Assembly (NCBI RefSeq): GCF_004328075.1
Contig: NZ_SJFN01000017.1
Span: 1 to 49,184 of the forward strand
Length of the DNA stretch: 49,184 nucleotides
DNA from: Siculibacillus lacustris
GTDB taxonomy: Bacteria; Pseudomonadota; Alphaproteobacteria; Rhizobiales; Ancalomicrobiaceae
Direction: 5' to 3'
A program made the translations under genes and the position numbers. Of the stretch, positions 7,650 to 16,570 are shown piece by piece. A model generated the notes under the pieces. The model made no database searches. It saw only the letters and a list, made by a program, of their open reading frames with translations, and had not been told where the DNA came from. Position 1 is the stretch's first letter; each line of letters starts with the position of its first letter.

Positions 7650-9020
7650 GTGACCCACAGTCCCAATTCGCCCGAAGCCCGTGACGTCGCCCATCATCTC
7701 CACGGCTACACCGACGCCCGTCGCCACGAAGAGGTCGGACCGTTGGTGATCGACCGCGGCGAGGGCGTCCACGTCTTCGACATCCACGGCAAACGCTATC
7801 TGGAGGCGATGGCCGGGCTGTGGAGCGTCGGCGTGGGCTTCTCCGAGCCGCGCCTCGTCGCCGCCGCGACCAAGCAGATGAGCCGACTGCCATTCTACCA
7901 TACCTTCGGCCACAAGGCGCAGGGCCCGGTGATCGACCTCGCCGAGCGCCTGATCGGCCTCGCACCGGTGCCGATGTCCAAGGTCCACTTCACCAATTCC
8001 GGGTCGGAAGCCAACGACACGGTGATGAAGCTGCTGCGCTACCGCTCGAACGCGCTGGGCGAGCCGGCGCGCAAGACCTTCATCGCCCGCGCCAAGGGCT
8101 ACCATGGCGTGACCCTGGCCTCGGCGAGCCTGACCGGTCTGCCCAACAACCACCGCTCGTTCGATCTGCCGATCGCCGGCATCCGCCACACGATGTCGCC
8201 GCACTGGTGGCGCGAAGCCCTGCCCGGCGAGACCGAGGAGGCCTTCGCGACGCGCTGCGCCGACGAGCTCGAGGCGCTGATTCTCGCCGAGGGTCCGGAG
8301 ACCGTCGCGGCCTTCTGGGCCGAGCCGGTGATGGGGGCCGGCGGCGTGATCGTGCCGCCGGCGACCTATTGGCCGAAGATCCAGACGGTGCTGCAGAAAT
8401 ACGGCGTGCTGCTGGTCGCCGACGAAGTGATCTGCGGCTTCGGCCGCACCGGCAACTGGTTCGGCTCGACCACCTACGGCATGAACCCCGACGTGATCGT
8501 GGTGTCCAAGCAGCTGTCCTCGTCCTATCTGCCGATCTCGGCGATCCTGATCAACGAGCGCGTCTACGGCCCGATCGCCGACGAGAGCAAGCGGATCGGC
8601 ACCTTCGGCCACGGCTTCACCGCCTCGGGCCATCCGGTCGCCGCCGCGGTGGCCCTGGAGAATCTGGCGATCATCGAGGAGCGTGATCTGATCGGCAACG
8701 TCCGGCGGGTCGGCGCCCATCTGCGCGCCCGGCTCGATGCGCTCGCCGGCCATCCGATGATCGGCGAGATCCGCGGCGTCGGATTGATCGCCGCAGCCGA
8801 GCTGGTGATCGACAAGCCGGCCAAGACGGCGCTCGACGTGCCCGGCCGGCTCGGCGGGATGGTCGCGGGAATCATGCAGGACAAGGGGGTGATCAGTCGG
8901 GCGATGGGCGAGGCGATCGCCTTCTGCCCGCCGATGATCATCACCGAGCTCCAAGTCGACGAGATGGTCGCGGTCTTCGCGGCCAGCGTCGACGAGGCCA
9001 AGGTCCGCCTGGGCTTGTGA
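7650..9020 (+). CDS. Class III omega-aminotransferase (PLP-dependent)
   Basis: This 456-residue protein begins at GTG 7650, giving the family N-terminus MTHSPNSPEARDVAHHLH, with GAGGAG nine bases upstream (7635-7640). The frame is open further upstream to 7548, but that extension does not look like protein. Class III features are present: GLWSVGVGF, the cofactor-phosphate region TNSGSEANDT, the aspartate in VADEVICGFGRTG, and the Schiff-base lysine at residue 287 in VVSKQLSSSYLP. SPHWWREALPGETEEAF resembles omega-amino acid:pyruvate and amine:pyruvate transaminases. The family moves amino groups from omega-amines or omega-amino acids to pyruvate or similar acceptors; the natural substrate cannot be read from sequence. 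The gene stands alone between the efflux operon and a convergent amidotransferase gene. Confidence 0.92.
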   Translation: MTHSPNSPEARDVAHHLHGYTDARRHEEVGPLVIDRGEGVHVFDIHGKRYLEAMAGLWSVGVGFSEPRLVAAATKQMSRLPFYHTFGHKAQGPVIDLAERLIGLAPVPMSKVHFTNSGSEANDTVMKLLRYRSNALGEPARKTFIARAKGYHGVTLASASLTGLPNNHRSFDLPIAGIRHTMSPHWWREALPGETEEAFATRCADELEALILAEGPETVAAFWAEPVMGAGGVIVPPATYWPKIQTVLQKYGVLLVADEVICGFGRTGNWFGSTTYGMNPDVIVVSKQLSSSYLPISAILINERVYGPIADESKRIGTFGHGFTASGHPVAAAVALENLAIIEERDLIGNVRRVGAHLRARLDALAGHPMIGEIRGVGLIAAAELVIDKPAKTALDVPGRLGGMVAGIMQDKGVISRAMGEAIAFCPPMIITELQVDEMVAVFAASVDEAKVRLGL

Positions 9021-9042
9021 GGGAGCGGCGACGGCGGCGGGC

Positions 9043-9804
9043 TCAGTGCCGTTCGCCGTCGCGCAGCGCCAGCGTCTCGCCGATCGGCAGATCGGCCCAG
9101 GCCTCGTCGCGGGTCAGCGGCCGGGTGGCGATCACCGTGACGACGTCGTTCGGGGTGGTCTCGGCGGAGAAGTCGACGGCGAGATCGTCGTCGATCAGGG
9201 TGGCACGGCCGAAGGGCGCGCGTCGGGTGATCGCCGACAGGCGCTTGCCGCAATGGGCATAGAGCGAGCGGCCGTCGCTCATCAGGACGTTGAACACCCC
9301 GAGGTCGGCCAGACGCGCGAACAGGTCGGGCAGGGCCGCGTCGAGGCGGCGCGGCGGCGGCAGGGCGGTCCAGCGGTCGGCGATGGTGCCGAGGATCCAG
9401 CAGAAGGCATGTTCGCTGTCGGTGGTGCCGATCGGCCGGAAGCGCCCGAGCGGCAGCTTCTTGACGCCCTTGAGCTGGCCGTTGTGGGCGAAGCTCCACG
9501 ACCGGCCCCACAATTCGCGGGTGAAGGGATGGGTGTTCTCCAGCGACACCGCGCCGCGATTGGCGCGGCGCACGTGCGCCACCACCACCCGCGAGCGAAT
9601 CGGATAGGCCCGCAGCAGGCGGGCGAGGTCGGAGCGGGCGCTGGGTTCGGGATCGTGGAAGGTGCGGCAGCCGCGGCCTTCGTAGAAGGCGATGCCCCAG
9701 CCGTCGCTGTGCGGACCGGTGTCGCCGCCGCGCCGCGCGAGACCCGCGAAGGAGAAGCGGATGTCGGTCGGCACATTGGCGCTCATGCCGAGGAGTTCGC
9801 ACAT
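9043..9804 (-). CDS. Class II glutamine amidotransferase, YafJ family
   Basis: The product has 253 residues. The ATG at 9804 places the catalytic cysteine at position 2 (MCELLGMSANVPTD), as the N-terminal nucleophile mechanism requires; a longer upstream frame would bury it. RRGGDTGPHSDGWGIAFYEG, VAHVRRANRG, NTHPF and FAHNGQLKG are the glutaminase motifs. No synthase domain is attached, so the acceptor of the released ammonia is unknown, as for the rest of the family. It converges with the aminotransferase gene, leaving 22 bp between the stops. Confidence 0.92.
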   Translation of the reverse strand: MCELLGMSANVPTDIRFSFAGLARRGGDTGPHSDGWGIAFYEGRGCRTFHDPEPSARSDLARLLRAYPIRSRVVVAHVRRANRGAVSLENTHPFTRELWGRSWSFAHNGQLKGVKKLPLGRFRPIGTTDSEHAFCWILGTIADRWTALPPPRRLDAALPDLFARLADLGVFNVLMSDGRSLYAHCGKRLSAITRRAPFGRATLIDDDLAVDFSAETTPNDVVTVIATRPLTRDEAWADLPIGETLALRDGERH

Positions 9805-9997
9805 CGGATCGCAGTCCGTTCGGTCGAGGGGAGGGCGGGCCACCGGCCCGACACTAACTCACCCAAAGACCGACGTCTCGACCAGCAACGCCTTTGCGTA
9901 GTTCGCCGCAGAGGCGGAATATCGATGCGCGGACGACGGGGCTCCGGCGGCCGGAGGCGTCGTCCGAGCGGGCGCGCGAGACCGCGCGCCGGCGGTT

Positions 9998-10162
9998 TCA
10001 GTTCACCGCTTCGCGGGCGACCCGCGGGATGTCGTAGCGGTCGATGCCGAGATCGGCGAGTTCACGATCGTCGAGCAGCTGCAGCTCGGCGACGGTCTCG
10101 CGAATCAGACGGAAACGGGTCCAGCTGCGGGCGATCGATTCGGCGACACGGGCGACGGACAT
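9998..10162 (-). CDS. DUF1127 small protein
   Basis: This 54-residue, Arg-rich protein starts with MSVARVAESI and ends with the DUF1127 core LLDDRELADLGIDRYDIPRVA. An AGGAG ribosome binding site lies just upstream of the ATG on the minus strand. DUF1127 proteins are common in alphaproteobacteria; some bind RNA and affect phosphate or carbon regulation, but no specific role can be assigned here. The gene is monocistronic. Confidence 0.88.
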   Translation of the reverse strand: MSVARVAESIARSWTRFRLIRETVAELQLLDDRELADLGIDRYDIPRVAREAVN

Positions 10163-10649
10163 GGGAGGCTCCTTTCGGCGGGGTGACCCGCCAGCAGTTC
10201 TTGTCTCGATTGCAATTTCTGGCAGGAAACATACTTCGCGCCGCAACATGCCGGTAGAGCGGATCTCGGTGTTCTGTCATGCCAAGGTAGCATGACTAAA
10301 GTCTAAGACGGGCACGACGCGAGGTCAGGGGTCTTCCGGCCATCGTGTGGAACCGATTGGGATTTGTCCCGGTGCGGGCGAATCCGGACGGCGGTCGCGG
10401 CGGCGTTCGACGCAGCGATGCGGCGCAACATCAAAGTGCAATCGATGCCGATGGCGCGAGAGATCGCCGCTTCGACGCGGTCGATACGCGCGCCCGATCG
10501 GATGAAATTTGCCGAAGATGCGCCTCACCCGGAAGAACCTAGCGGAAATTGCGTAGACGGCGGTCGAATCAGGAAGCCTTTCGCCGCCGAGCCGGGAGAT
10601 CCTGTTCGTCGGAGCGAGGCGCCGGGCCTCGCGCGGCGGAGGCGACGCC
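10163..10649. other. Intergenic region between DUF1127 gene and TSUP permease
   Basis: These 487 bp separate two divergent genes. I see no convincing gene; the open frames across it are GC-driven and lack family resemblance. The half next to the DUF1127 gene is relatively AT-rich and probably carries its promoter. It contains an inverted repeat (10276-10296). GGAGG near 10638 is the ribosome binding site of the TSUP gene. Confidence 0.6.
10276..10296. promoter_or_regulatory. Inverted repeat GTCATGC-N7-GCATGAC
   Basis: Two perfect 7-bp arms with a 7-bp spacer lie about 115 bp upstream of the DUF1127 start codon. The arrangement fits a dimeric regulator site; it has no T-run and so does not look like a terminator. 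A second small repeat, GACTAAAGTC, overlaps its right edge. Confidence 0.4.
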
Positions 10650-11417
10650 ATGCTCTGGGTCCATCTCGCGGTGCTGTTTTCCGGGGCGATCGCCGCCGGG
10701 GCGATCAATGCCCTGGCCGGTGGCGGCTCGCTGGTCACCTTGCCGATTCTCCTGGCGCTCGGCCTGCCGCCGGCTGCCGCCAACGCCACCAACGCGGTCG
10801 CCGCCTGGACCGGCCTGATGGGCGGCGCCCTGCGCTATCGCGGCATGCTGCGGCCCCACCGCCGCGCCGTCGCCCACATGGCGGTGATCTCGGCGGTCGG
10901 CGGTCTGATCGGCGGCGGATTGATGCTGACCACCCCGGCGCCGTTGCTGGCGGGGTTGCTGCCCTGGCTGATTCTGATCGCCACCCTGTGCTTCCTCGTG
11001 TCGCCCTGGGTCGATCGCGCCCTGCGCCGCGACGGCGCTTGGGGTCTCGACCGCACCGCCGATCTCGCCGGCTGGCGCGGTGTCGTCCTCTTCGCGGTGT
11101 CGGTGGCGACCGGCTATTTCAACCCGTGCGGCGGCGTCGCCATGGTCGCGGCCTTCGCCACCTTCGGCATCGACGACCTGCGACTCGCCAACGGCCTCAA
11201 GATCGTCCTCGGCATGACCATGACCGGCGCCTCGGTGGCGCTGTTCGTGGCGGCGGACGCGGTCGTGTGGCCCTGGGCCCTGGTGATGGTCGCGGGCACG
11301 CTGCTCGGCGGCTGGCTCGGCGCGACGCTGGCGCTCAGGATCGACCGGCGCCTGTTGCGCGGCCTGATCCTGACCTGGGGCGGGGTGATGTCGGCGGTGT
11401 TCCTGGCCCCGAGCTGA
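10650..11417 (+). CDS. TSUP (TauE/SafE) family permease
   Basis: This 255-residue membrane protein has about eight hydrophobic segments in two internally similar halves. The first half contains NALAGGGSLVTLPILLALG and NATNAVAAWTG, hallmarks of the sulfite exporter TauE/SafE family. The second half has GYFNPCGGVAMVAAFATFG at the repeat-equivalent position. Family members export or import sulfur-containing or small organic anions. No sulfur-metabolism gene adjoins it, so the substrate is open. A GGAGG ribosome binding site precedes the ATG. Confidence 0.9.
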   Translation: MLWVHLAVLFSGAIAAGAINALAGGGSLVTLPILLALGLPPAAANATNAVAAWTGLMGGALRYRGMLRPHRRAVAHMAVISAVGGLIGGGLMLTTPAPLLAGLLPWLILIATLCFLVSPWVDRALRRDGAWGLDRTADLAGWRGVVLFAVSVATGYFNPCGGVAMVAAFATFGIDDLRLANGLKIVLGMTMTGASVALFVAADAVVWPWALVMVAGTLLGGWLGATLALRIDRRLLRGLILTWGGVMSAVFLAPS

Positions 11418-11457
11418 GGGGCGCCGCAGGGCAGGGAAGAGGACCGCTAGAACGACG

Positions 11458-11490
11458 AAAGCCGCTGCGGCATGGTGCCGAGCGGCTTTT
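11458..11490. terminator. Bidirectional intrinsic terminator
   Basis: AAAGCCGCT pairs with AGCGGCTTT (9 bp), and inside it CGGCA pairs with TGCCG around a TGG loop, with one bulged G. On the plus strand the stem runs into TTTTCG; on the minus strand it also runs into a T-tract. It lies between the TSUP gene and the 3' end of the tRNA gene and can stop transcription from both. Confidence 0.85.
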
Positions 11491-11530
11491 CGTGGGTCTT
11501 TCGTTTCACACTTCTTCTGGAGAGAAGAAG

Positions 11531-11607
11531 TGGCGGGAGTGACGGGGCTCGAACCCGCGACCTCCGGCGTGACAGGCCGGCACTCTAACCAACTGAGCTA
11601 CACCCCC
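11531..11607 (-). tRNA. tRNA-Asp (anticodon GTC)
   Basis: The 77-nt cloverleaf is complete. The acceptor stem starts GGGGGTG and pairs with CACTCCC, followed by discriminator G73 and an encoded CCA. The D arm is GCTC/GAGT. The anticodon stem CCGGC/GCCGG encloses loop CTGTCAC with GTC at 34-36. The T-arm loop is TTCGAGC. It is transcribed towards the terminator at 11458-11490. Confidence 0.97.
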
Positions 11608-12234
11608 GCGGGTGCCGCGTCCGGAGCGAACCCCGTCGGCGATGGAGGGTCGTTTAAGGTGCGAGGCGAGGCCTGTCAAGCACATCGCGGAACGATGAAC
11701 CGGTCGGGGCGGTCCCCCCCTGTGGAAAACCCCGAGGCGCTCGCACCCCCGATCGGGCGATCCGTGGCCGCCGGCCGCCCCGCCGCGCTGTCGGACGGGC
11801 GACCACGGGGGCCATCCGGCCTACGTCGTAGCGCGAAGCGGTTTCGCCCCGGTGTCGCGCACCGGGCGAACCGCGTGTCGCGACCGGTCCGCCGTCGAAT
11901 CGATGAGATCCGCGCGAGGTCCGGGGATTCATTGGAATTTCTCTGATGAAAACGAAAAACGGCTTCTGTACGAAGCGGATGGACAGGTCGCCGGATGTGT
12001 CCACACCGACCAAAGACCGAACCGAGATGCTTGCGTCGGGGGATGGGCTGAGCTAAGCGTGCCACGGTGACGAACCGACGCAGCGCGTGTCGTCGTCGCG
12101 GCGCCGGGGGCTCCCGTCGTCCTGCGGCCGGGGGGCGCGGGACCGGACTGCGGTACCGATCGGGACGGGTTCGCACGGGCCCTGCTGGGGCCGCCCACGG
12201 CTCTCGCCGGGGCGGAGATGAGAACGAGGTCGCC
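11608..12234. other. Long upstream region of the nuo operon
   Basis: These 627 bp separate the tRNA gene from nuoA. Open frames cross it in both directions, including an in-frame extension of nuoA to 12067, but their composition (Arg/Gly/Pro-rich, no known family) argues against coding. A relatively AT-rich stretch at about 11930-11975 and the sequence around 12031-12059 (TTGCGT, then TAAGCG) are weak candidates for the nuo promoter. GAGG at 12226-12229 is the nuoA ribosome binding site. I see no riboswitch or conserved leader that I recognise. Confidence 0.55.
11652..11679 (-). promoter_or_regulatory. Promoter of tRNA-Asp
   Basis: On the minus strand a consensus TTGACA (11674-11679) and TTAAAC (11652-11657) are spaced by 16 bp. 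Transcription would start near 11645, about 38 nt before the mature tRNA 5' end. Confidence 0.65.
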
Positions 12235-12600
12235 ATGCACGGCTTGCTCAGCGAATATCTGCCGATCATCGTGTTCATCGCCCTGGCGGCGGTGATCGGG
12301 ATCGTGCTTCTCGTGGCGCCGTTCCTGGTCGCCTACAAGAGCCCCGACCCGGAAAAGCTGTCCGCCTACGAGTGCGGCTTCAACGCCTTCGACGACGCCC
12401 GCATGAAGTTCGACGTGCGCTTCTATCTGGTGTCGATCCTGTTCATCATCTTCGATCTCGAAGTGGCCTTCCTGTTCCCGTGGGCGGTCGCCTTCGGGAC
12501 GATCGGCTGGTTCGGCTTCTGGTCGATGATGATCTTCCTCGGTGTCCTCACCGTCGGCTTCGTCTACGAGTGGAAGAAGGGAGCTCTGGAATGGGATTGA
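12235..12600 (+). CDS. nuoA: NADH-quinone oxidoreductase subunit A
   Basis: This 121-residue protein has three transmembrane helices. [21 protein letters not shown] and [11 protein letters not shown] are the conserved NuoA motifs lining the quinone and first proton-channel region. The ATG at 12235 gives the usual N-terminus, although the frame is open further upstream. It is the first gene of the complex I operon. Its last 10 bp overlap nuoB. Confidence 0.97.
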   Translation: MHGLLSEYLPIIVFIALAAVIGIVLLVAPFLVAYKSPDPEKLSAYECGFNAFDDARMKFDVRFYLVSILFIIFDLEVAFLFPWAVAFGTIGWFGFWSMMIFLGVLTVGFVYEWKKGALEWD

Positions 12601-13172
12601 TCCCGCAACCCGGTCCGCTCGTCGCCACCGCCCCGCGCGGCGTGATCGATCCGAACACCGGCAAGCCGGTCGGTGCGAACGACCCGTTTTTCCTGGAGGT
12701 CAACGAACAGTTGGCCGACAAGGGTTTCATCGTCACCGCCACCGACGAGCTGATCACCTGGGCCCGCACCGGTTCGCTGATGTGGATGACCTTCGGTCTC
12801 GCCTGCTGCGCGGTCGAGATGATCCAGATGGCCATGCCGCGTTACGACTGCGAGCGCTTCGGCTTCGCGCCGCGCGCCTCCCCGCGCCAGTCGGACGTGA
12901 TGATCGTCGCCGGCACCTTGACCAACAAGATGGCCCCGGCGATGCGCAAGGTCTACGACCAGATGCCGGAGCCGCGCTACGTCATCTCGATGGGCAGCTG
13001 CGCCAACGGCGGTGGCTACTATCACTTCTCCTATTCGGTGGTGCGCGGCTGCGACCGGGTCGTCCCGGTCGACATCTACGTGCCGGGCTGCCCGCCCACC
13101 GCCGAGGCGCTGCTCTACGGCGTTCTTCTGCTCCAGAAGAAGATCCGCCGCACCGGGACCATCGAACGCTGA
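12591..13172 (+). CDS. nuoB: NADH-quinone oxidoreductase subunit B
   Basis: The product has 193 residues. The terminal N2 [4Fe-4S] cluster ligands are all present: the adjacent cysteines C72-C73 in [11 protein letters not shown]137 in GSCANGG and C166 in VPGCPPT. NuoB passes electrons to ubiquinone at the interface with NuoD. The ATG lies inside the end of nuoA, which implies translational coupling. A 101-bp gap follows before nuoC. Confidence 0.97.
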   Translation: MGLIPQPGPLVATAPRGVIDPNTGKPVGANDPFFLEVNEQLADKGFIVTATDELITWARTGSLMWMTFGLACCAVEMIQMAMPRYDCERFGFAPRASPRQSDVMIVAGTLTNKMAPAMRKVYDQMPEPRYVISMGSCANGGGYYHFSYSVVRGCDRVVPVDIYVPGCPPTAEALLYGVLLLQKKIRRTGTIER

Positions 13173-13273
13173 CGTCGCCGGACGGCCGGCTCGCCCGACG
13201 GGCGGGGGCCTGACGGGAACGGATCAACGGTGCCGCGGTCCGCGGTGCCTTCGGGAAAGGGTCGAGGACGCCC

Positions 13274-13879
13274 ATGGCTCACACGCTGCAATCCCTCGGC
13301 GAGTCGATCGCGGCCAAGCTCGGCGACAAGCTCTCCGGCTGGTCGATCGGCGTCGACATGGTGACGCTCGAGGCGACGCCCGAGACCCTGATCGACGTGC
13401 TCGCCCTGCTGCGCGACGACGGCGCCCTGCGCTTCGTCTCCTTCACCGACGTCTGCGGCGCCGACTATCCGGCCCGCGAGAAGCGCTTCGACGTGGTCTA
13501 TCACCTGCTCTCGCCGACCCTGAACGAACGCGTCCGCATCCGCGTCCAGACCGACGAAGTGACGCCGGTGCCCTCGGCGACCGCGCTCTATCACGGCGCC
13601 GACTGGTTCGAACGCGAGGCCTACGATCTGTTCGGCATCCTGTTCACCGGGCACCACGACCTGCGCCGGATCCTCACCGACTACGGCTTCGACGGCCATC
13701 CGCTGCGCAAGGACTTCCCGACCACCGGTTTCGTCGAGGTTCGCTACGACGAAGTCGAGAAGCGGGTGATCTACGAGCCGGTCAAGCTCGTCCAGGAATT
13801 CCGCAACTTCGACTTCCTCAGCCCCTGGGAAGGGCCGGACGCCGTCCTGCCCGGCGACGAGAAGGCGAAGACCAACTGA
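13274..13879 (+). CDS. nuoC: NADH-quinone oxidoreductase subunit C
   Basis: The product has 201 residues, the normal size for a separate NuoC (not fused to NuoD as in E. coli). [20 protein letters not shown] followed by [14 protein letters not shown] is the 30-kDa subunit signature. It is part of the hydrophilic arm and contacts NuoD and NuoI. It is followed by 212 bp without a gene before nuoD, a wide gap for this operon; GGACC-TCG-GGTCC near 13900 could form a small hairpin there. Confidence 0.96.
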   Translation: MAHTLQSLGESIAAKLGDKLSGWSIGVDMVTLEATPETLIDVLALLRDDGALRFVSFTDVCGADYPAREKRFDVVYHLLSPTLNERVRIRVQTDEVTPVPSATALYHGADWFEREAYDLFGILFTGHHDLRRILTDYGFDGHPLRKDFPTTGFVEVRYDEVEKRVIYEPVKLVQEFRNFDFLSPWEGPDAVLPGDEKAKTN

Positions 13880-14091
13880 GGCGCCGGACGGGCGGCGACG
13901 GACCTCGGGTCCGGCCTCGCCCAACCTGTGCCGCTCCGCGATCGGTCGCTTCGAGACCGAGGGAGCCGAAACGAAGGGTCGACCCGATGCCGTGACGGCG
14001 CCGGGGCGATCGGGTCGGTGGCCGAGCGATCGGCCGCCAGGGTCGGAACACTCCTCGTGTGACGGGGAGGGCGAAGGATCGAGGGACCGCG

Positions 14092-15285
14092 ATGGGCGCC
14101 GAAGCGACCGTACGCAACTTCAACATCAACTTCGGTCCGCAGCACCCGTCTGCCCACGGCGTGCTGCGCCTGGTGCTGGAGCTCGACGGCGAAGTCGTGA
14201 CCCGGGTCGATCCCCATATCGGGCTCCTCCATCGCGGCACCGAGAAGCTGATCGAGACCAAGACCTACGCCCAGGCGACGCCCTATTTCGACCGGCTCGA
14301 CTACTGCGCGCCGATGAATCAGGAACACGCCTTCGCGCTGGCGGTCGAGAAGCTGCTCGGCATCACCGTGCCGAAGCGTGGCCAGTTGATCCGCGTGCTC
14401 TATTGCGAGATCGGCCGTCTCCTGTCGCATCTCCTCAACGTCACCTCGCAGGCGCTCGACGTCGGCGCGCTCACCCCGCCGCTGTGGGGTTACGAAGAGC
14501 GCGAGAAGCTGATGATCTTCTACGAGCGCGCCTGCGGCGCCCGCATGCACGCCAACTATTTCCGGGTCGGCGGCGTCCACCAGGACATTTCCGACCAGTT
14601 GGTCGAGGACATCGGCACCTTCTGCCAGACCTTCCCGAAGGTCCTCGACGATCTCGAAGGGCTGTTGACCGAGAACCGTATCTTCAAGCAGCGCAACGTC
14701 GACATCGGCGTGGTGACGCTCGAGGACGCCTGGAACTGGGGCTTCTCCGGCGTGATGGTGCGTGGCTCGGGCGCCAAGTGGGATCTGCGCAAGTCGCAGC
14801 CCTACGAGTGCTACGACGAGATGGATTTCGACATCGCGATCGGCAAGAACGGCGACTGCTACGACCGCTACCTGATCCGCATGTACGAGATGCGCCAGTC
14901 GACGCGGATCATGAAGCAGTGCGTCGAGCGGCTGCTCGGGCGCGAGCGGATCGGGCCGGTGTCGGCGACCACCCACAAGGTGGTGCCGCCCAAGCGCTCC
15001 GAGATGAAGCGCTCGATGGAGGCACTGATCCATCACTTCAAGCTGTTCACCGAAGGCTTCCACGTCCCCGCCGGCGAAGTCTATGCCGCGGTCGAGGCGC
15101 CCAAGGGCGAGTTCGGCGTCTATCTGGTCGCCGACGGCACCAACAAGCCCTATCGCTGCAAGATCCGGGCACCCGGTTTCGCCCATCTCCAGGCGATGGA
15201 TCATCTCTGCCGCCATCACCTGCTCGCCGACGTGTCGGCGGTGCTCGGCTCCATCGACATCGTGTTCGGAGACGTCGATCGATGA
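14092..15285 (+). CDS. nuoD: NADH-quinone oxidoreductase subunit D
   Basis: This 397-residue 49-kDa subunit belongs to the family descended from the NiFe-hydrogenase large subunit. [20 protein letters not shown] and [12 protein letters not shown] form part of the quinone pocket. I chose ATG 14092, with GAGGG six bases upstream, over the in-frame GTG at 14059, which lacks a comparable site. The stop overlaps the start of the small secreted-protein gene (ATGA). Confidence 0.97.
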   Translation: MGAEATVRNFNINFGPQHPSAHGVLRLVLELDGEVVTRVDPHIGLLHRGTEKLIETKTYAQATPYFDRLDYCAPMNQEHAFALAVEKLLGITVPKRGQLIRVLYCEIGRLLSHLLNVTSQALDVGALTPPLWGYEEREKLMIFYERACGARMHANYFRVGGVHQDISDQLVEDIGTFCQTFPKVLDDLEGLLTENRIFKQRNVDIGVVTLEDAWNWGFSGVMVRGSGAKWDLRKSQPYECYDEMDFDIAIGKNGDCYDRYLIRMYEMRQSTRIMKQCVERLLGRERIGPVSATTHKVVPPKRSEMKRSMEALIHHFKLFTEGFHVPAGEVYAAVEAPKGEFGVYLVADGTNKPYRCKIRAPGFAHLQAMDHLCRHHLLADVSAVLGSIDIVFGDVDR

Positions 15286-15563
15286 GGATCCGCGGGTTCG
15301 CGCTCACCCTCGCCCTGATCGGTTCGGCCGGCGCCTGCGCTGCGCAGGCCCTGTCGGGTCCCGGGGCCACGCCGATCGCCGGCCTGCTCGGCGACGGGTT
15401 CACCGTCGCGGCGGCGTCGCCGAACGGTCGGGCCGGCGAGGTGGTGCTGATCCTGCGCAAGGACGCCAAGGTCTATGCCTGCGTCCTGTCCGACGTCCGC
15501 GCCGAACTCTACGGCGAGGCCAAGGCCAAACCCACCGCGCAGCCCTGTCTGCCGCTCGACTGA
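15282..15563 (+). CDS. Small secreted hypothetical protein inside nuo operon
   Basis: The product has 93 residues and starts with ATG overlapping the nuoD stop by 4 bp. The N-terminus ([20 protein letters not shown]) is a signal-peptide-like Arg-plus-hydrophobic stretch. The mature part is short and polar, with [20 protein letters not shown] in the middle and two cysteines that could pair. I do not recognise a family. The coupling to nuoD and its position before nuoE argue that it is expressed with complex I. A periplasmic role is predicted from the leader only. Confidence 0.7.
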   Translation: MRIRGFALTLALIGSAGACAAQALSGPGATPIAGLLGDGFTVAAASPNGRAGEVVLILRKDAKVYACVLSDVRAELYGEAKAKPTAQPCLPLD

Positions 15564-15580
15564 GGAAGGGAGATCGACCG

Positions 15581-15640
15581 ATGACGCATCCGATGTTCGT
15601 CTCCACCGCCGCCGCGCGCGCCGCCGAGGGCCCGCGATGA
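15581..15640 (+). CDS. Possible 19-residue micro-ORF
   Basis: An ATG at 15581, preceded by GGAAGGGAG, opens a 19-codon frame ([19 protein letters not shown]) that ends in TGA at 15638-15640. Its stop overlaps the ATG of the next gene as ATGA. It could be a translational-coupling leader for the zinc-ribbon-like protein. It is short, so chance is possible. Confidence 0.4.
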   Translation: MTHPMFVSTAAARAAEGPR

Positions 15641-15897
15641 AGGAGTTCGACTGTCCCAACCACGGCGCCCAGCGCGTCGCCATCGCCTGCACGGCCGTCA
15701 AGGCCACGCTGGTGCACGGCGAATCGCCCGGCTTCCACTGGTTCGAGGACGATCGCGAGATTCCGTGCGCCCTGTGTGACGACTGTCGGCAGGCGACGGA
15801 AGACGATACGCAACGGCCGCATGCCCTCGAAGTGATGTGTGGGGCCTGTTTCGAGTCGATCTGGAACATGAACGATCAGCCGCCGAGGATTTCATGA
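15637..15897 (+). CDS. Small Cys-rich (zinc-ribbon-like) hypothetical protein in nuo operon
   Basis: This 86-residue cytoplasmic-looking protein begins [18 protein letters not shown] and has Cys pairs spaced as in zinc-binding knuckles: CALCDDC in the middle and CGAC near the end. Trp/Phe-containing GFHWFEDD lies between them. I recognise no named family; metal binding is an inference from cysteine spacing. The start overlaps the micro-ORF stop, and its own stop overlaps the nuoE start (ATGA), so it is embedded in the coupled chain nuoD, secreted protein, this gene, nuoE. A maturation or assembly role for complex I is conceivable but unproven. Confidence 0.7.
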   Translation: MKEFDCPNHGAQRVAIACTAVKATLVHGESPGFHWFEDDREIPCALCDDCRQATEDDTQRPHALEVMCGACFESIWNMNDQPPRIS

Positions 15898-16565
15898 GCG
15901 TCCGCAGGCTCGCCGCCCCCGAGGTCCAACCGGCCTCCTTCGCGTTTTCGCCCGACAACGAGTCCTGGGCGGCCACGGTGATCGCCAAGTTCCCGGCCGG
16001 GAAGCAGGCCTCGGCCGTGATTCCCTTCCTGATGCGTGCGCAGGAACAAGAGGGCTGGGTGTCCAAGGCGGCGATCGAGTGGGTCGCCCAGCGCCTCGGC
16101 ATGAAGCTGATCCGCGTCCTCGAGGTCGCGACCTTCTACACCCAGTTCCAGCTCGCGCCGGTGGGCTCTGTCGCCCACATCCAGGTCTGCGGCACCACGC
16201 CGTGCATGCTGCGCGGCTCCGACGAGATCATCAAGATCTGCAAGAACCGCATCGCCCATCACGCCCACGAACTGTCGGCCGACGGCAAGTTCTCGTGGGA
16301 AGAGGTCGAGTGCCTCGGCGCCTGCGTCAACGCGCCGATGATCGCGGTCGGCGCGGACACCTTCGAAGACCTGACCGCCGAGACCTTCACCGCGGTGCTC
16401 GACGCCTATGGCCGCGGCGAGACGCCGAAGTCGGGTCCGCAGAACGGCCGCATCGGCGGCGAGGCCGAGGGCGGCGCAACCACGCTCCTCGATCCCGGCC
16501 TCGACGACGGGTCCTTTCGCGTCAACATCCTGACGTCGTCCGACGCCACGCCGACCAACGGGTGA
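15894..16565 (+). CDS. nuoE: NADH-quinone oxidoreductase subunit E
   Basis: The product has 223 residues. The N1a [2Fe-2S] cluster ligands are C99, C104, C140 and C144 (VCGTTPC and ECLGAC). It has a Gly/Asp-rich C-terminal extension of about 50 residues beyond the thioredoxin-like core, as in other alphaproteobacteria. ATG 15894 overlaps the preceding stop, with GAGG five bases upstream. With NuoF and NuoG it forms the NADH dehydrogenase module. Confidence 0.96.
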   Translation: MSVRRLAAPEVQPASFAFSPDNESWAATVIAKFPAGKQASAVIPFLMRAQEQEGWVSKAAIEWVAQRLGMKLIRVLEVATFYTQFQLAPVGSVAHIQVCGTTPCMLRGSDEIIKICKNRIAHHAHELSADGKFSWEEVECLGACVNAPMIAVGADTFEDLTAETFTAVLDAYGRGETPKSGPQNGRIGGEAEGGATTLLDPGLDDGSFRVNILTSSDATPTNG

Positions 16566-16570
16566 ACGCC

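Noticed and set aside
6033-8954. A 973-codon minus-strand frame opposite the ABC permease and aminotransferase
   Set aside because: It is a mirror of real coding frames with His/Gln/Arg-rich low-complexity composition; the plus-strand genes have full family motifs.
11530-11946. A plus-strand frame starting MAGVTGLEPATSG
   Set aside because: Its first codons are the reverse complement of tRNA-Asp, a classic false gene call.
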